NCBI RefSeq assembly: GCF_902459465.1
Contig: NC_047080.1
Span: 6,797,214-6,861,213 of the forward strand
Length of the DNA: 64,000 nt
Source: Asterias rubens
Taxonomy: Eukaryota > Echinodermata > Asteroidea > Forcipulatida > Asteriidae
Direction: 5' to 3'
The notes below the pieces were generated by a model. That model saw only the letters and a list, made by a program, of their open reading frames with translations. It searched no databases and was not told where the DNA came from. Every line of letters begins with the position of its first letter. Within the stretch, counting starts at the first letter, position 1. Made by a program: the position numbers and the translations under genes. This document shows positions 35,053 to 46,164 of this stretch, one piece after another.

Positions 35053-36225
35053 CTGTATCAGGGAAAGACGTCTTTCGGAGATACGGTTTCGGGGGAAACG
35101 TCTTTCCGTTATACGGTATCAGGGAAAGACGTCTTTCTGAGATACGGTATTAGAGAAAGGTGTCTTTCATAGATACGGTATCAGGGAAAGACGTCTTTCT
35201 GAGATACGGTTTCGGGGGAAGACGTCTTTCCGTTATACGGTATCAGGGAAAGACGTCTTTCTGAGCTACGGTATTAGAGAAAGGTGTCTTTCATAGATAC
35301 GGTATCAGGGAAAGACGTCTTTCTGAAATACGGTATCAGGGAAAGACGGATTTCTGAGATACGGTATCAGGGCATGACGTCTTTCCGTTATACGGTTTCA
35401 GGGAAAGACGTCTTTCCGAGATACGGTATCAGGGAAAGTCGTCTTTCTGAGATACGGTATCGGGTAAAGACGTCTTTCCGTAATACGGTGTCAGGGAAAG
35501 ACGTCTTTCCGTAAAACGGTTTCAGGGAAAGACGTCTTTCTGAGATACGGTTTCAGGGAAAGACGTCTTTCCGAGATATGGTATCAGGGAAAGACGTCTT
35601 TCTGAGATACGGTATCAAGGAAAGTCGTCTTTTTGAGACACGTTTTTAGGGAAAGACGGATTTCTGAGATACAGTGTCAGGGAAAGACGTCTTTCCGAGA
35701 TACGGTATCAGGGAAAGTCGTCTTTCTGAGATACGGTATCGGGTAAAGACGTCTTTCCGTAATACGGTGTCAGGGAAAGACGTCTTTCCGTAAAACGGTT
35801 TCAGGGAAAGACGTCTTTCTGAGATACGGTTTCAGGGAAAGACGTCTTTCCGAGATATGGTATCAGGGAAAGACGTCTTTCTGAGATACGGTATCAAGGA
35901 AAGTCGTCTTTTTGAGACACGTTTTTAGGGAAAGACGGATTTCTGAGATACAGTGTCAGGGAAAGACGTCTTTTTGAGATAATGGTATCGGTGAAACACG
36001 TCTTTCCGTAATACGTTTTCCTGGAAAGACGTCTTTCCGTTCTACGGTATCAGGGAAAGACGTCTTTCTGAGATACGGTTTCAAGGAAAGACGGATTTCA
36101 TAGATACGGTATCAGGGAAAGACGTCTTTCATAGATACGGTATCAGGGAAAGACGTCTTTCTGAGATACGGTATCAGGGAAAGACGTCTTTCTGAGATAC
36201 GGTATCAGGGAAAGACGTCTTTCTG
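35053..36225 (-). repeat. 31-bp palindromic minisatellite array, copy 2 right
   Basis: About 38 units. A block of about 275 bp (starting near 35413) is repeated directly after itself (near 35690), so the array has grown by a recent segmental duplication. Confidence 0.9.
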
Positions 36226-36337
36226 TTTGATACTTACTCGGAACACGTCTGAATTATCACGGTATTCCGTCTTTTCCTGATAAAATATCTCGGAAACGTG
36301 GCAACTCGGAAGGTCACTTTAAGCTTCCGTATAAAAC

Positions 36338-38632
36338 CAACAAGAAAAAAAAACTATCAAAAAAAAATAATCCATTAGAAAAAGAATTCACAAAAAAAAA
36401 AAAAAAAAATTAATAATAAAAATTGTTTGCCCTGATAAATAATAACACGAAATGTTTTAAATTAAAATTAAAAAAAAATTACACTTTATATATATTTTTT
36501 TATTAATTCTTACTTAAAAACCACAAACGTAAACTAAAATTGCACAGAGACAATATTGTGTAAAGGACAAATTTTGTAAAGGACACATTTTTTAAAGGAC
36601 AAATTTCAGAATCAATGAACACAAGTTTTTACTAACTGACCATAAATGAACATAGAGGGCGCGCATGATGGCGAGTCGCGATTTTTTTTCTTTTTATAGG
36701 CCAAGATTTTCCCATTGGCTGCAAAAAGCGCAAGACGGCATCTTTCATCGTACATCACTTCTCGCCGGGCCAGTGTTCCCCTATTATTAGAGCTATAATT
36801 TGCTCTATGGTCTCAGATGCTGGCCATGCAATTGCAAGACGACTTAAAAGTAAAAAAATAATGTTGTACGTGGTGTGTATAAGACCATATTGAGCAAGCA
36901 GCTGAAAGCTGGCCTACTCCGACTGGTGGCTTACGATCAGGAATAACATGGAAATAAAATAAAATCAGTGATACAGTTTGCTCTGATTACCAAATGAAAA
37001 GAAATTGTGGACTTATGGCTGGTGCCCGACTAAATTTGTTGATAGTGAGGAAATTTTGTTAGCAGTATGATTTGGTAAACAAATGAAACTGGTGGGCCCT
37101 GTTAATATTCACAGTGAAAGATTTTTTAATCTTTGGGGAAGGGAATCTTGAGGTATTCGAAAGTGTCCTTAAACCTTTGTGAGATCGGTTTTGAAACGTA
37201 AGTGATGCTGCAACTCTTGAAACGTGAGCCTATCGACTCGGGATTGAAAGCGTACCTTTTGATGTTGTAACTTGGAACCTAAATGTGTCTTGGAATGTAA
37301 AGAGTAGCTGCGTGCTTGGAACGTAACCAATCTTTTGGAACGCTACGAGCAATTTACATATTTCATGGGAAGGGTCTATTCCCTGTTTCCACAAGCGTCG
37401 ATACGCACAGTAAATTACAGACCCATGAATTGGGGGCTCCAGTGCAGGCTGTGTACTTAAAACAAACTTAAAAAAAGAATTCCCGAATTTACAAGAGCTT
37501 TTCTTTCTTCAAGTAGCACACACATGATCAGCCATGAAACACAGGTTTTTATCAATGATAGTACGATCTTTGGTTTTTATTGCACCACCATGCACGGACT
37601 GTACATGGAGCTGAGGTATGGACTGTACATTGAACATGTACACCGACCCATTACGGCTCCATGAAATCACATGTTTCAACCCGTAGAGCTATTCTAATAA
37701 CATGATAATAGCTTTATTAATAGGGGAACACTGACCCGGCGAGAAGTGATATACGATGAATGATGCTGTCTTGCAGCCAATGGGAAAATCTTGGACAAAG
37801 TCTTGGCCTTAAAATCCACTGGGAAAAGAAACTCGCGATTCGCCATTATGTGCGCCCTCTATGTTCATTTATGGTCAGTTCGTAAAAACTTTTGTTCGTT
37901 GATTCTAGAAATTTGTCCTTTACAAAATTTGTCCTTTACACATTATTTGTCTTTAGTTTGACGCCCTCAATGTTTGTTTCGCTTTTTTGTTTTAACGTAG
38001 CTTGTGCAATTTTAGTTTACGTTGGTGGTTTTTAGGTAAGAATTAATAAAAATATGTATATAAAGTGTAATTTTTTTTAAGGATAATTTTTTAATTTTTT
38101 ATTTAAAAACATTTTTTATTGTTACCTTTTTTTAATTTGGTTATTTTTTTTCTAATGGATTATTTTTTTGATAGTTTTTTTCTTAATAATTTTAAAAACA
38201 TTTCGTGTAATTATTTTTAAGGGACAAACATTTCTTTTAATATTAATTTTTTTAATTATTTATTGTAATTTTTTTCTAATGGATTATTTTTTGGGAAGTT
38301 TTCTTTTATTGTTTATTTAAAAACATTTTCGTGTATTTTTTTTAAAGGGACAAACATTTTTTTATCATAACCTTTTTTTTAATTTAGTGTAATTTTTTCT
38401 AGTGGATTAAATTAACAGAATGCTGTTTTTTATTTTATTTTAATTTATTCGTGTTAAACTTTTGGTGCTCTGTATTTACGATCAACACATAAATTTCGTT
38501 TGTTTTATTATTGGTATTATTGTATATCTTTAATTAGTTGTAGTTGTTCTTTGATTTGCGCTTTTTATGTTAGTTTTAATAAATATTGTTAGCTTTTATT
38601 TTATTTAGCTTTTGGCCCTTTTGGCCGCCCAT
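36338..38632. repeat. Rest of foldback element: left arm end, centre, right arm
   Basis: The left arm ends at about 36800 and the right arm starts at about 37717. Both contain GGACAAATTT, the CATAAATGAACATAGAGGGCGC segment and the CCAATGGGAAAATCTTGG segment in inverted order. The centre (36800-37716) shows no gene. Confidence 0.7.
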
Positions 38633-38635
38633 AGG

Positions 38636-38875
38636 CCCGTGCTTGTACATTATATACATGCGTACTGTTTAACATCACAGACACAAATGAACTATATCGA
38701 ATTCGTTACAGAGGACAAACGTGCATGTGACAGGTATTTATTCTTATAACCCTGGAATTGGTTTGACCTTGGAGGTAGGGTTCGACTAGTGCCCTGTTTT
38801 GGTTCCCATAGATAACTCAACAGGTAATCGGTCTGACCACTCCCATGTACAGTTCCGTTGTATTGTTTACACCCC
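38636..38875 (+). repeat. Repeat R4, copy 2
   Basis: Copy of 13566-13800, cut off from its R5 partner (14230-14938) by the 23.7-kb nested insertion. Confidence 0.85.
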
Positions 38876-38945
38876 GCTAGATGATAAAAATCCTTTACAC
38901 AAATATTTCTAAATGTAATGTGGGTGAGGGTGTTATACGCCTATC

Positions 38946-39083
38946 TTAATATTTATGCGTGACGTCATAATTCTAACCCAAAATTAGGCTATGGCGCACA
39001 TCCGCCACTACTTGCAGTGGCTGCGCCCACAGCCTCGTTTTGGGTTAGAGTGACGACGTACCTTAGCACACATATTAAGAGAG
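38946..39083. mobile_element. Short palindromic MITE
   Basis: Ends are inverted: CTTAATATTTATGCGTGACG at the left and the inverse of CTTAATATGTGTGC at the right, with AACCCAAAAT and ATTTTGGGTT-type inner pairs around a GC-rich centre (CAGTGGCTGCGCCC). A partial second copy is at about 63915-63995. Confidence 0.6.
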
Positions 39084-39089
39084 ACGTAT

Positions 39090-39478
39090 TCGGAGGTACA
39101 GAGGTTATAATAAATTTGTATATTTGGATTGAGAATTGTATTTAAAATGATTGAGAGTGTTAAGCGCTAAAGATTCATATAACATTCATAAGATTTCTAT
39201 ACTTTTATTATTTGGGTTGATTTTCTTTGATACTTTTTTTTTTGTCCTTTTTTTGTGTCTCAAGAAAAAATTATATAAGTGTTTTGCCATTTGTTTCTCT
39301 CTATCTATGCCCTTTAAACTAAATTTATGTATACTTATTTCGACTTGTTTGTTTGGTGATGTTTTGGTGTATAGTTTTGGTAATTCCCCATAAGGGAGCG
39401 ACTTATTGATAAAATGAATGTTTCTTGAAATCGATGTTAAAGGTTAGTTGTGAATGTAATGTTGTATAGGCCCGTATT

Positions 39479-39511
<33 letters not shown>

Positions 39512-40570
39512 GGGGTGTGTGTTTGTCTCTTCATTTCGTTCTTTTAGATTTGTAAATTGCTGATTAGTTTAACAAAAATGGTAGTGCTACAGGGGTGTGG
39601 GTGCCACAAGATAGTTGTTCAATTGTGTGTTACCTTGTTGGTCTAATTACTATGATAAAGATTGAAATAAGATTGAAGATTGAAATATGAAGTACATTAT
39701 AACAAAGGATAATATGAGGTCATGTCTCGTAACGGTATAATATCCTCCTCAACAATAGGATAAATCCGACAAAAAAAGGCTTGAATAGTCACAGCCAATA
39801 CGCAGAGTTTATCCGACTGAAAGGGAAGAAAGTAAACACCTTATAAAAAAACGCATTGGTTGGCGGTCCGCAGGTTCAATCGTGTTGAACAGATGGTAGC
39901 GAAAAAGTTCAACGTTATATCTGCAAAATTTTATTGAAAATAAACACATTGAATGATTGGTTGCTTTCTTTGATTTATTGTTTGCTTTATTTCCAATAAC
40001 ACTACTATTTTTAGAATCTTGGGCCCTTTACTTGTGCATCGCGATCTATGGAGCGTCACGTCCCACAATACATATTGTTAAGTTGTTACAGCACTAAATA
40101 AAGCCAGTTTTCGGAACATGCTGGGTGTGCCACAAATCTATCTACTGTTGTTTACCAACGCTTTTTGTTGGTGGTGGGGGGGGGGGGGGGGGGAAGAGCG
40201 CCGGAGATTATTGGAAGTCCGAGGTCGCCACCCCTAAAGTGATCCCACGGCGACCTTCTTCACCAAGCAACAGGTGACCTGTATCAAAACCAGACAACAC
40301 ACCGCTCACAATACACTGACCACAATGTTTATTGTAAGGAGAGGTTGGGCTCGAATTACATGCTTACTTTATTTGTGTAAGCCCCCTCCCCCAACCCCAA
40401 AATGGTATTAATTCCCACAGGCTCCTTCCAGCCTATAGCCCTATAGTTACCCAATGTTTCCAAAATTATAAAGCTTCCGTTTGATCCCATCCTTGTCCGC
40501 TTGTCATGGTGTTTGGAAGTCAATGCTTTTTTATAAATTATTCTCCATTTAATCTTTTCAACAAATGAGT
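39090..40570. other. No recognised gene
   Basis: Contains a poly-T tract (about 39480-39509) and a poly-G tract (about 40177-40193). The T-rich 80-codon frame near 39151-39393 has low-complexity composition and no recognisable family. Confidence 0.45.
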
Positions 40571-40907
40571 CACCTGTCAGAAAGATATCTAGGAAGTCTG
40601 GTAACAACATCGACCACTGGTTGACATGGTCGGTCGCCTGCGAAACATCAATCTGAGTTTACTTCATTCATTCAATGCAAATTCGTGAGATTTGTTTCGG
40701 GTTTTGTCCTGTCACCCAGCCTCTTCGACCCCCTGCACGGCAATGAATGAACCACTCCGGAGAACCATGCTTAGCACAACACGAAAGTAACCCGACCAAA
40801 AAGGGCGGATCGACGCCGGGTGGGCGGGCAAGGGGCAATGAGTGAACCAATCCGGAGAATCATCTGCGAAACACTGTCCAATGAGTCTCCTGTCATAAAC
40901 ATTTCTA
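40570..40907 (+). repeat. Local duplication that preserves an empty site
   Basis: The segment CACCTGTCAGAAAGATATCTAGGAAGTCTGGTAACAACATCGACCA (about 40570-40617) is repeated in diverged form at about 40888-40907, continuing at 44403. The second copy is interrupted by the TA element. Confidence 0.7.
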
Positions 40908-42754
40908 CACTGTTAAAAAAGCTGGGCAAAATATCGCTGGGTAAACGCCATTTGTGATTTGTTGGGAAATTTTTGTTAAACTATTGAGTAAACTTTAGGG
41001 TTGGTTAAGATAAAAAAGTTACCAACGTTGAGTATAGTTTAAACAACAATTGTTGGATAAACATTGTCCAATTAATTGGTATTGTTTATTAGATTTATCC
41101 AACCACGAATTTCTGGGTAGAAATTGGAGAAACACTCCCGGCAGATGGGCATTATGGCGTGAAAGGGTGTGACGTTAACCATTTTGTTGTGAACTTTGTT
41201 ATCGTGCGCACACGCGCTCATTACCAAGTCATGAAAGTTATAATGCGACGTCGATGATGGCTGACCACCAAGTGTTGAGATTACTGGAGGAGTGTGGCGT
41301 TAGCTCCCTAACGGACGTTTTCTGAGGTGAGAATTGAAAAATGTATCTCTAAAGTTTAAAAGTACATGTTCTTATTATGATTTAGATCAAGAACGTGTGG
41401 GCCTGTCCGAAAACTCGGCTTGAGCTGTGAATGCATGGCCTACCGCACGTTATCGCAGTTTCAGGGACATCATCGACACACAACACACACACGACGCCAC
41501 ACGCAGAGCCATGCCTAGCCCTTGTGTAGTAGTAGTAGTAGCCTATATAACGTCCAATAGTGTCCTTAGTTAACCCCCTTATCATTAACTTTGATTGATA
41601 ATATCCCTTGATATAAAACATGTAGATGAACTTGGGTGAACATGTAATGTATGTAGCAATTAAAACAGCATGGGTTTGGTAGGCCTCTTCAAGGAATGGG
41701 AAAACTTTGTTAATTATCTCCAAAGATTTGGTATTTTCTCCTTAGAAAATGGGTAATCGGTTCTGTTCTTCCAAAACGTTGAGTACATGCTATTATCTTG
41801 CCCAACTGTTTGCTTACTGATCTAAAAAAGTTGGGTTACATGTTCCTGATCTCCCCAAGGGTTGGGTACATGTGCACCGCCAATTATATTCTCCCTAAAT
41901 AGTGGGCGCATGTTCTCCTATACCAAGCAGTGGGGGTACGTGACACTGTTTTACCTGGGTCCGGGGTATGTCCCTATTTTTCCCTGATGCTGACAATTTG
42001 GAAACAAAATGATCACTTCTTGATAAAAAGTGAACACAAAAATCAAAGCAAAAAAAAGGACCCTTAAATTTACCAAAGTGACACTAGTTTTAAGAGTATT
42101 GGAAGCAGTGCATAGTTACACACAGCTACTTTTAAGATAGGATAGCTATGCCCATGCGTAACAGCTTTGCAATTAAATTTATTTTTGTTTACAACTCATA
42201 CAGATAATGAGATTGACATGCAGGCAATGAAGGTGCTGACCGAGGCAGATAATTTGCAACTTATTCCCAAAATCATCCATCGACACTAAACGGGTAAGTG
42301 ATGAATTTCTCTGAAAACGAGCAGCCTTGCTTTGGTCTTCTATTTGTCACTGTTATCTGAATTTGTTTTATTTAAATGACTCCAGTATGTTTTGAAAACC
42401 CAATTTCATGAATCATTTGTTTTCAGAAATAATTACAATTCTTACAAACCCAACACAAAATAATAGTAACACACATGTCTCTAGTAAATTACTGTTACTC
42501 TTCTCAGTATACGGATCTGTCCTGGTGTTCGTGCGTGGTTGTCTTCAGATTGTGCCGTCACCTTGTAAACCCTAACAAGGCGCTTTAAACAGCTCTCATA
42601 ACTCAAAAAAATAACTCTGTATATCCTCTTGTTAAATAAAATAATAATGATCACTTTACTTGACATTTGAATGTTATATTAGGCGCTATATCTTAAGAAC
42701 TGAGTATTAGGACATTAACAAGTTTTATTAATTATTCTTTTTATGCCACAGGAT

Positions 42755-42990
42755 ATCATAATGCCACACTACCTGAAGGATAGACACAACGCTTCATCCC
42801 CAGCCCTTTGTGCTATCATTAGGCAGCGCTGATCTGGAGTCAAATGCTTTTCCACAAACATCAGTCATGAAAGCAGTAGATGTGTACTACAAGGCACACT
42901 ATGTGCTGGACTGCAAATACCAAGTTCAGTGCCAGGGGTATGGACTTTTTTTGAAACGTGTGCGTTCAGCCAGCAAGGTGTGCAATTGAG
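42755..42990 (+). pseudogene. Degenerate coding remnant inside the TA element
   Basis: After an acceptor-like TTTTTATGCCACAG the frame reads DIIMPHYLKDRHN and ends at a stop. A second frame then gives FPQTSVMKAVDVYYKAHYVLDCKYQVQ. This has the look of a domain often seen in metazoan transposon-associated proteins, but I cannot name it. Frameshift and stops make it non-functional as read. Confidence 0.3.
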
Positions 42991-43024
42991 AGAAACCGCC
43001 ACACTGAGAGGTCTAATGGCTTAT

Positions 43025-43800
43025 CTTGCACATTAAAACGTGCTGGAAGTCACTGCAGTAATGCTGCACCCATCGAAAAAGTTAAAAGGCTACCTAACAA
43101 GTTATAATTATTGTAGTCGGTGTGTGAGAGAATCACATTATAAAACTTTGTTTTGAAAAAACATGTTGTTGTTGTTGTTGTTTTTTTTTTTTTTTTTTTG
43201 GGGGGGGTATGTGTATAAGTTAGCAGCTTTAAAGGTTTCATTAGTAAACATAATACAATTTAAAAGTGTAAGTCCCTGTCAAAAAAATTACAACTCTTGT
43301 TTGTATTTTGTTTAGAAAGTACTTTGCTTTACAAAATAATCTTTGTTTTGAAAGTCACTGCAGCAATATCTGCTATAAACCCATTTAAAATTATGTAAGG
43401 CTACCCAACAAGTTGATCCTTAGGGAGTCTTATTATAGATGGTGTGTAAGAGAAGCAGATTCTTAACTTTGGTATGAAACAATGTTATGAGTAAATATAT
43501 TACATTTTGAAAGTGTACATCCCAGTAACGTCCGACCTGTCTGACTTGTCATGCAAGTGTCATCAAATTGAAGTACTTTGCTTTACACAATACCTCTCAT
43601 TGTTTTGAAAGTCACTGCAGCAATGTCTGCTGAACCCATTTACAAGTATATAAGGCTACCTAACAAGTTGATCCTTAGGCAGCCATATTGTAGTCGGAGA
43701 GCAAAAGAAGCAGATTCAAAAAAATTGTTTTAGTTTGAAACAAACAGGCTTTTTCCGTTGATTTTTTTCTGGGGGATGGGGTGTTTAAGTCAGCAGCTTT
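43025..43800 (+). repeat. Three degenerate repeats of about 275 bp within the TA element
   Basis: GAAGTCACTGCAGNAATG...CTGC followed by AAGGCTACCNAACAAGTT recurs at about 43028, 43350 and 43608. A (GTT)n/poly-T/poly-G tract sits at 43163-43207. Confidence 0.7.
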
Positions 43801-44647
43801 AACGGTTTTATGAGTAATATAGCCTATGTTTGTATTTATTTGTGCAAAAACTTTGTTTCATTGCTTGTTTGATGTTCACAAATAAAAAAGGAAAAGCAAA
43901 GAAGTACTTTCTGAAGTCTTTCATTAATGTTTGTGCTAATTACTCAACTGTTGGATGAATAACTTGGTTCAATCTAGTCTCAACAACTGAGCTTTAGTAA
44001 TGGATTTGTGCCCAACAATTTACAAAACCAACGGAAATTTACCACCAAGTGGTCATTATCATGATACACGGTTGCCATCTATTGCATAGTCATATTCCAA
44101 CTACTAAGCAGTTATTCTAAAAGGTTGACCAATATTGAGGAAACATGGTTATACAACGTGTGTGTAACGTTACTACCCAAGAATTGGGAGACTTATTATT
44201 ACCACCCTTGGACATACTAAACAAACCAAAGGTTGGGCAGAAGTAAATTCCCAACTTGTGTGTAGGTCGTTTGCTCAATCATTAAGCAATGACATTGACC
44301 AACGACCGTTGGGCTATAATTGCCCAATAGATGTTGAAGCTGACTATTGTACCAAACGTGGGCAATAAGTTGGGCAATTTTTTGCCCAAAGTTCTAACAG
44401 TGTAGGAAGTCTGATAACAACATCGACCAGTGGTTGACACACGGTCGCCGCCCAAACTTCCTCCAATCAGACAACTCGTAAGTGGGAGTTCGGGTCAGGG
44501 TTTTGTAGACTTGCAAAGCGACGTTTAAAACGACACAATCGTGTTGAATTCCACAACGATGTTGTTGAATTCGGCAAGGATGCCATGCCACTGGACCTTC
44601 TAATTTCAATCGAAGATGGAGCGGGTTACGCTTTTAATAGTATAGAT

Positions 44648-44798
44648 AACTGACACAAGCGTTCATGTGTTGGGTTAGCCTTTTCTCAAGGCCCTTGTTG
44701 CTTGGACAGCTTCGTAGAACCGCGGTCCCAAGCGAGGTGAGCGACTGGAACGGGAGAACACACAGTGCCCCACGCGAGTTGCGAAGCCACAGGGGCAT
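44648..44798 (+). repeat. Repeat R6, copy 2 (empty site of the 13963 MITE)
   Basis: Copy of 13806-13947, followed by sequence that lacks the MITE. Confidence 0.8.
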
Positions 44799-44899
44799 TA
44801 TTCACCTTTTATAAACAAGAATGGTTCCAAATGTTTTCTTTGCAAGGAAATTGTTATCGGCCAGTTTTTTCACGTCTCTTCCAATGAAGCTTTAAAATA

Positions 44900-45340
44900 T
44901 GATTTGTAAAGTGAACAAATAATGCTGTGTGCCAATTTGCAGCCGTTTTGGTTCACTTTCATTGTATAAGGCATTTAAAAAGTTCAAAGTGATCTTTTTT
45001 GCGTGACAATGTTTTTTTCGTTGGGAAATCCCAGTATGAGAAACTGCCTGTTAAACACGGCCGTCCTGAATCCAATGTGAACCCGGAAATTAGAATGTCA
45101 AGCTAAACATTAAACAGTGCATTTATCTTGAAAAAGTTAAATTGTATGAGTTTGGTTCTCAGTTTATAAATCTTAAATATAAAACTGCATATATGATTAT
45201 CGTGATCAATTGAGTTATTTGTGACACCAGTATGTTATTGGAGTAAAAAATGTCTTGAAGAGACTAGAGAATAGCTTTTGCCGTTAGTATGGTATATTCA
45301 CGATCTTGAAAACAGAGGAGGGAACAGAGTTTAAAGTGTT
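44900..45340 (+). repeat. Repeat R3, copy 2 (partial)
   Basis: Related to 11190-11940: GTAAAGTGAACAAATAATGC, CCCAGTATGAGAAACTGCCT, TTGTGACACCAGTATGTTAT. It stops just before the hairpin at 45348. Confidence 0.7.
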
Positions 45341-45347
45341 AAACCGA

Positions 45348-45394
45348 GGTGATCCCCGGAGCGTTCTACTTAATAGAACGCTCCGGGGATCACC
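45348..45394. repeat. Perfect 21-bp hairpin
   Basis: Arms 45348-45368 and 45374-45394 are perfect complements around a 5-base CTTAA loop. The arm starts GGTGATCCCCGGAGCG. The word ACCGAGGT lies at both outer edges (45343-45350 and 45392-45399). It is much more GC-rich than its surroundings. Confidence 0.85.
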
Positions 45395-45555
45395 GAGGTA
45401 GTCATAGTTTTAACCATTGCACGAGTAAAAGCAGTCAATATTTGTTTTATAACACCCACACATTTCTAATACTGTACTATTAGTTACAGACCTGAATGCT
45501 ACAATCCACGGACGATGCGAATACAGATTTCGAAAAACTTTAGCTGTGCTGCATG

Positions 45556-45795
45556 TTGTGTCATGTAATCCGAAATTGTTACAGACTATTATCTATCATC
45601 CTCGTATACGCAACGGACGTCTGGGTTCTGCATGCCGTGTGATAGTCTTCGGACTAGCGCATGGCAAACCGATGCACTATCACACGGCAAACCGATGCAC
45701 TATCACACGGCCGTCGTCTAGTAAAACTAAGACATATCATGTGACGCGCTCTAAACCAATGAAAAAGCAGAATATTGGTAAGGGGTGTTATAATT
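45556..45795. repeat. Dispersed repeat R1, copy 2
   Basis: Copy of 1-245, with an internal duplication of AAACCGATGCACTATCACACGG. Confidence 0.75.
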
Positions 45796-45824
45796 AATAA
45801 TATTTGTTTCTGTTGTACCTACAT

Positions 45825-46140
45825 GAATTGAGAGGGGTTCGGTTTCGCGCTCGTCCATTTTTTCTAACTCCATGTAGCATGATTTGGGGGTCATCAATCT
45901 CAACAACTTATTCACAAAATGTTACAAATTAAATGGTAATTAAATAACAATTAAAACAAGTTAAATTTAATTTAATGTGAACCTTTTTTAATGGACCACC
46001 GCCGATATATTTAAATATTTGATGTAATTGCACCCAGGACTATAAAACGTTGTGGTCACTAAAAGGCATAATAACAATTTTGACATTGAGTTTTCACCGA
46101 CACATTTCGTACTGTCCCATTAGTATTACGTATAGTGCTG
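45825..46140 (+). repeat. Dispersed repeat R2, copy 3 (deleted)
   Basis: Partial copy of 10556-11190 with an internal deletion: ATTGAATTGAGNGGGG, TGGACCACCGCCGATAT, then TGGTCACTAAAAGGCAT. Confidence 0.7.
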
Positions 46141-46164
46141 GCACGGTCCCAAAACGGGTTACAC

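Larger units (their letters stand above)
22883..36331 (+). mobile_element. IS3-like DDE DNA transposon, copy 2 with internal satellite
   Basis: A 13,449-bp element with the same termini, orientation and transposase as copy 1, flanked by TAAAAC. It matches copy 1 from the left end to about 26248 and from about 32890 to the right end. Between these it carries about 6.6 kb of inverted satellite arrays where copy 1 has about 0.55 kb. Its insertion site corresponds to an intact module of the opposite foldback arm near 38180-38205 (AAATGTTTTTAAAATTATT on the minus strand). Confidence 0.9.
14942..38632. mobile_element. AT-rich foldback element, broken up by two nested transposons
   Basis: The outer ends are inverted: TATGGGCGGCCAAAAG at 14942 and CTTTTGGCCGCCCATA at the right. 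The left arm (14942-14957, 22381-22882, 36338-about 36800) and right arm (about 37717-38632) are inverted copies of roughly 0.9 kb. They share the CAAACATTT...AAAGGGAC modules, a CCTCTATGTTCATTTATGGTCAG segment and CTTCTCGCCGGGCCAGTGTT. The unique centre is about 36800-37716. With the two nested elements removed the length is about 2.8 kb. No protein is recognisable, so it is non-autonomous. It sits between R5 (14938) and R4 (38636). A short GCCCG repeat flanks it, but the target duplication is unclear. Confidence 0.75.
40908..44402. mobile_element. DNA transposon with TA target duplication, CACTGTTA ends
   Basis: A 3,495-bp element with inverted ends CACTGTTAAAAAAGCTGGGC and GCCCAAAGTTCTAACAGTG, flanked by TA (40906-40907 and 44403-44404). 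The duplicated flank at 40590 shows the uninterrupted form (ATCTAGGAAGTCTGG). Subterminal TTGGGNA motifs recur near both ends. The TA plus CACTG ends could fit a CACTA/EnSpm-like or a mariner-like family; I cannot decide. No intact transposase is seen. Confidence 0.8.
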
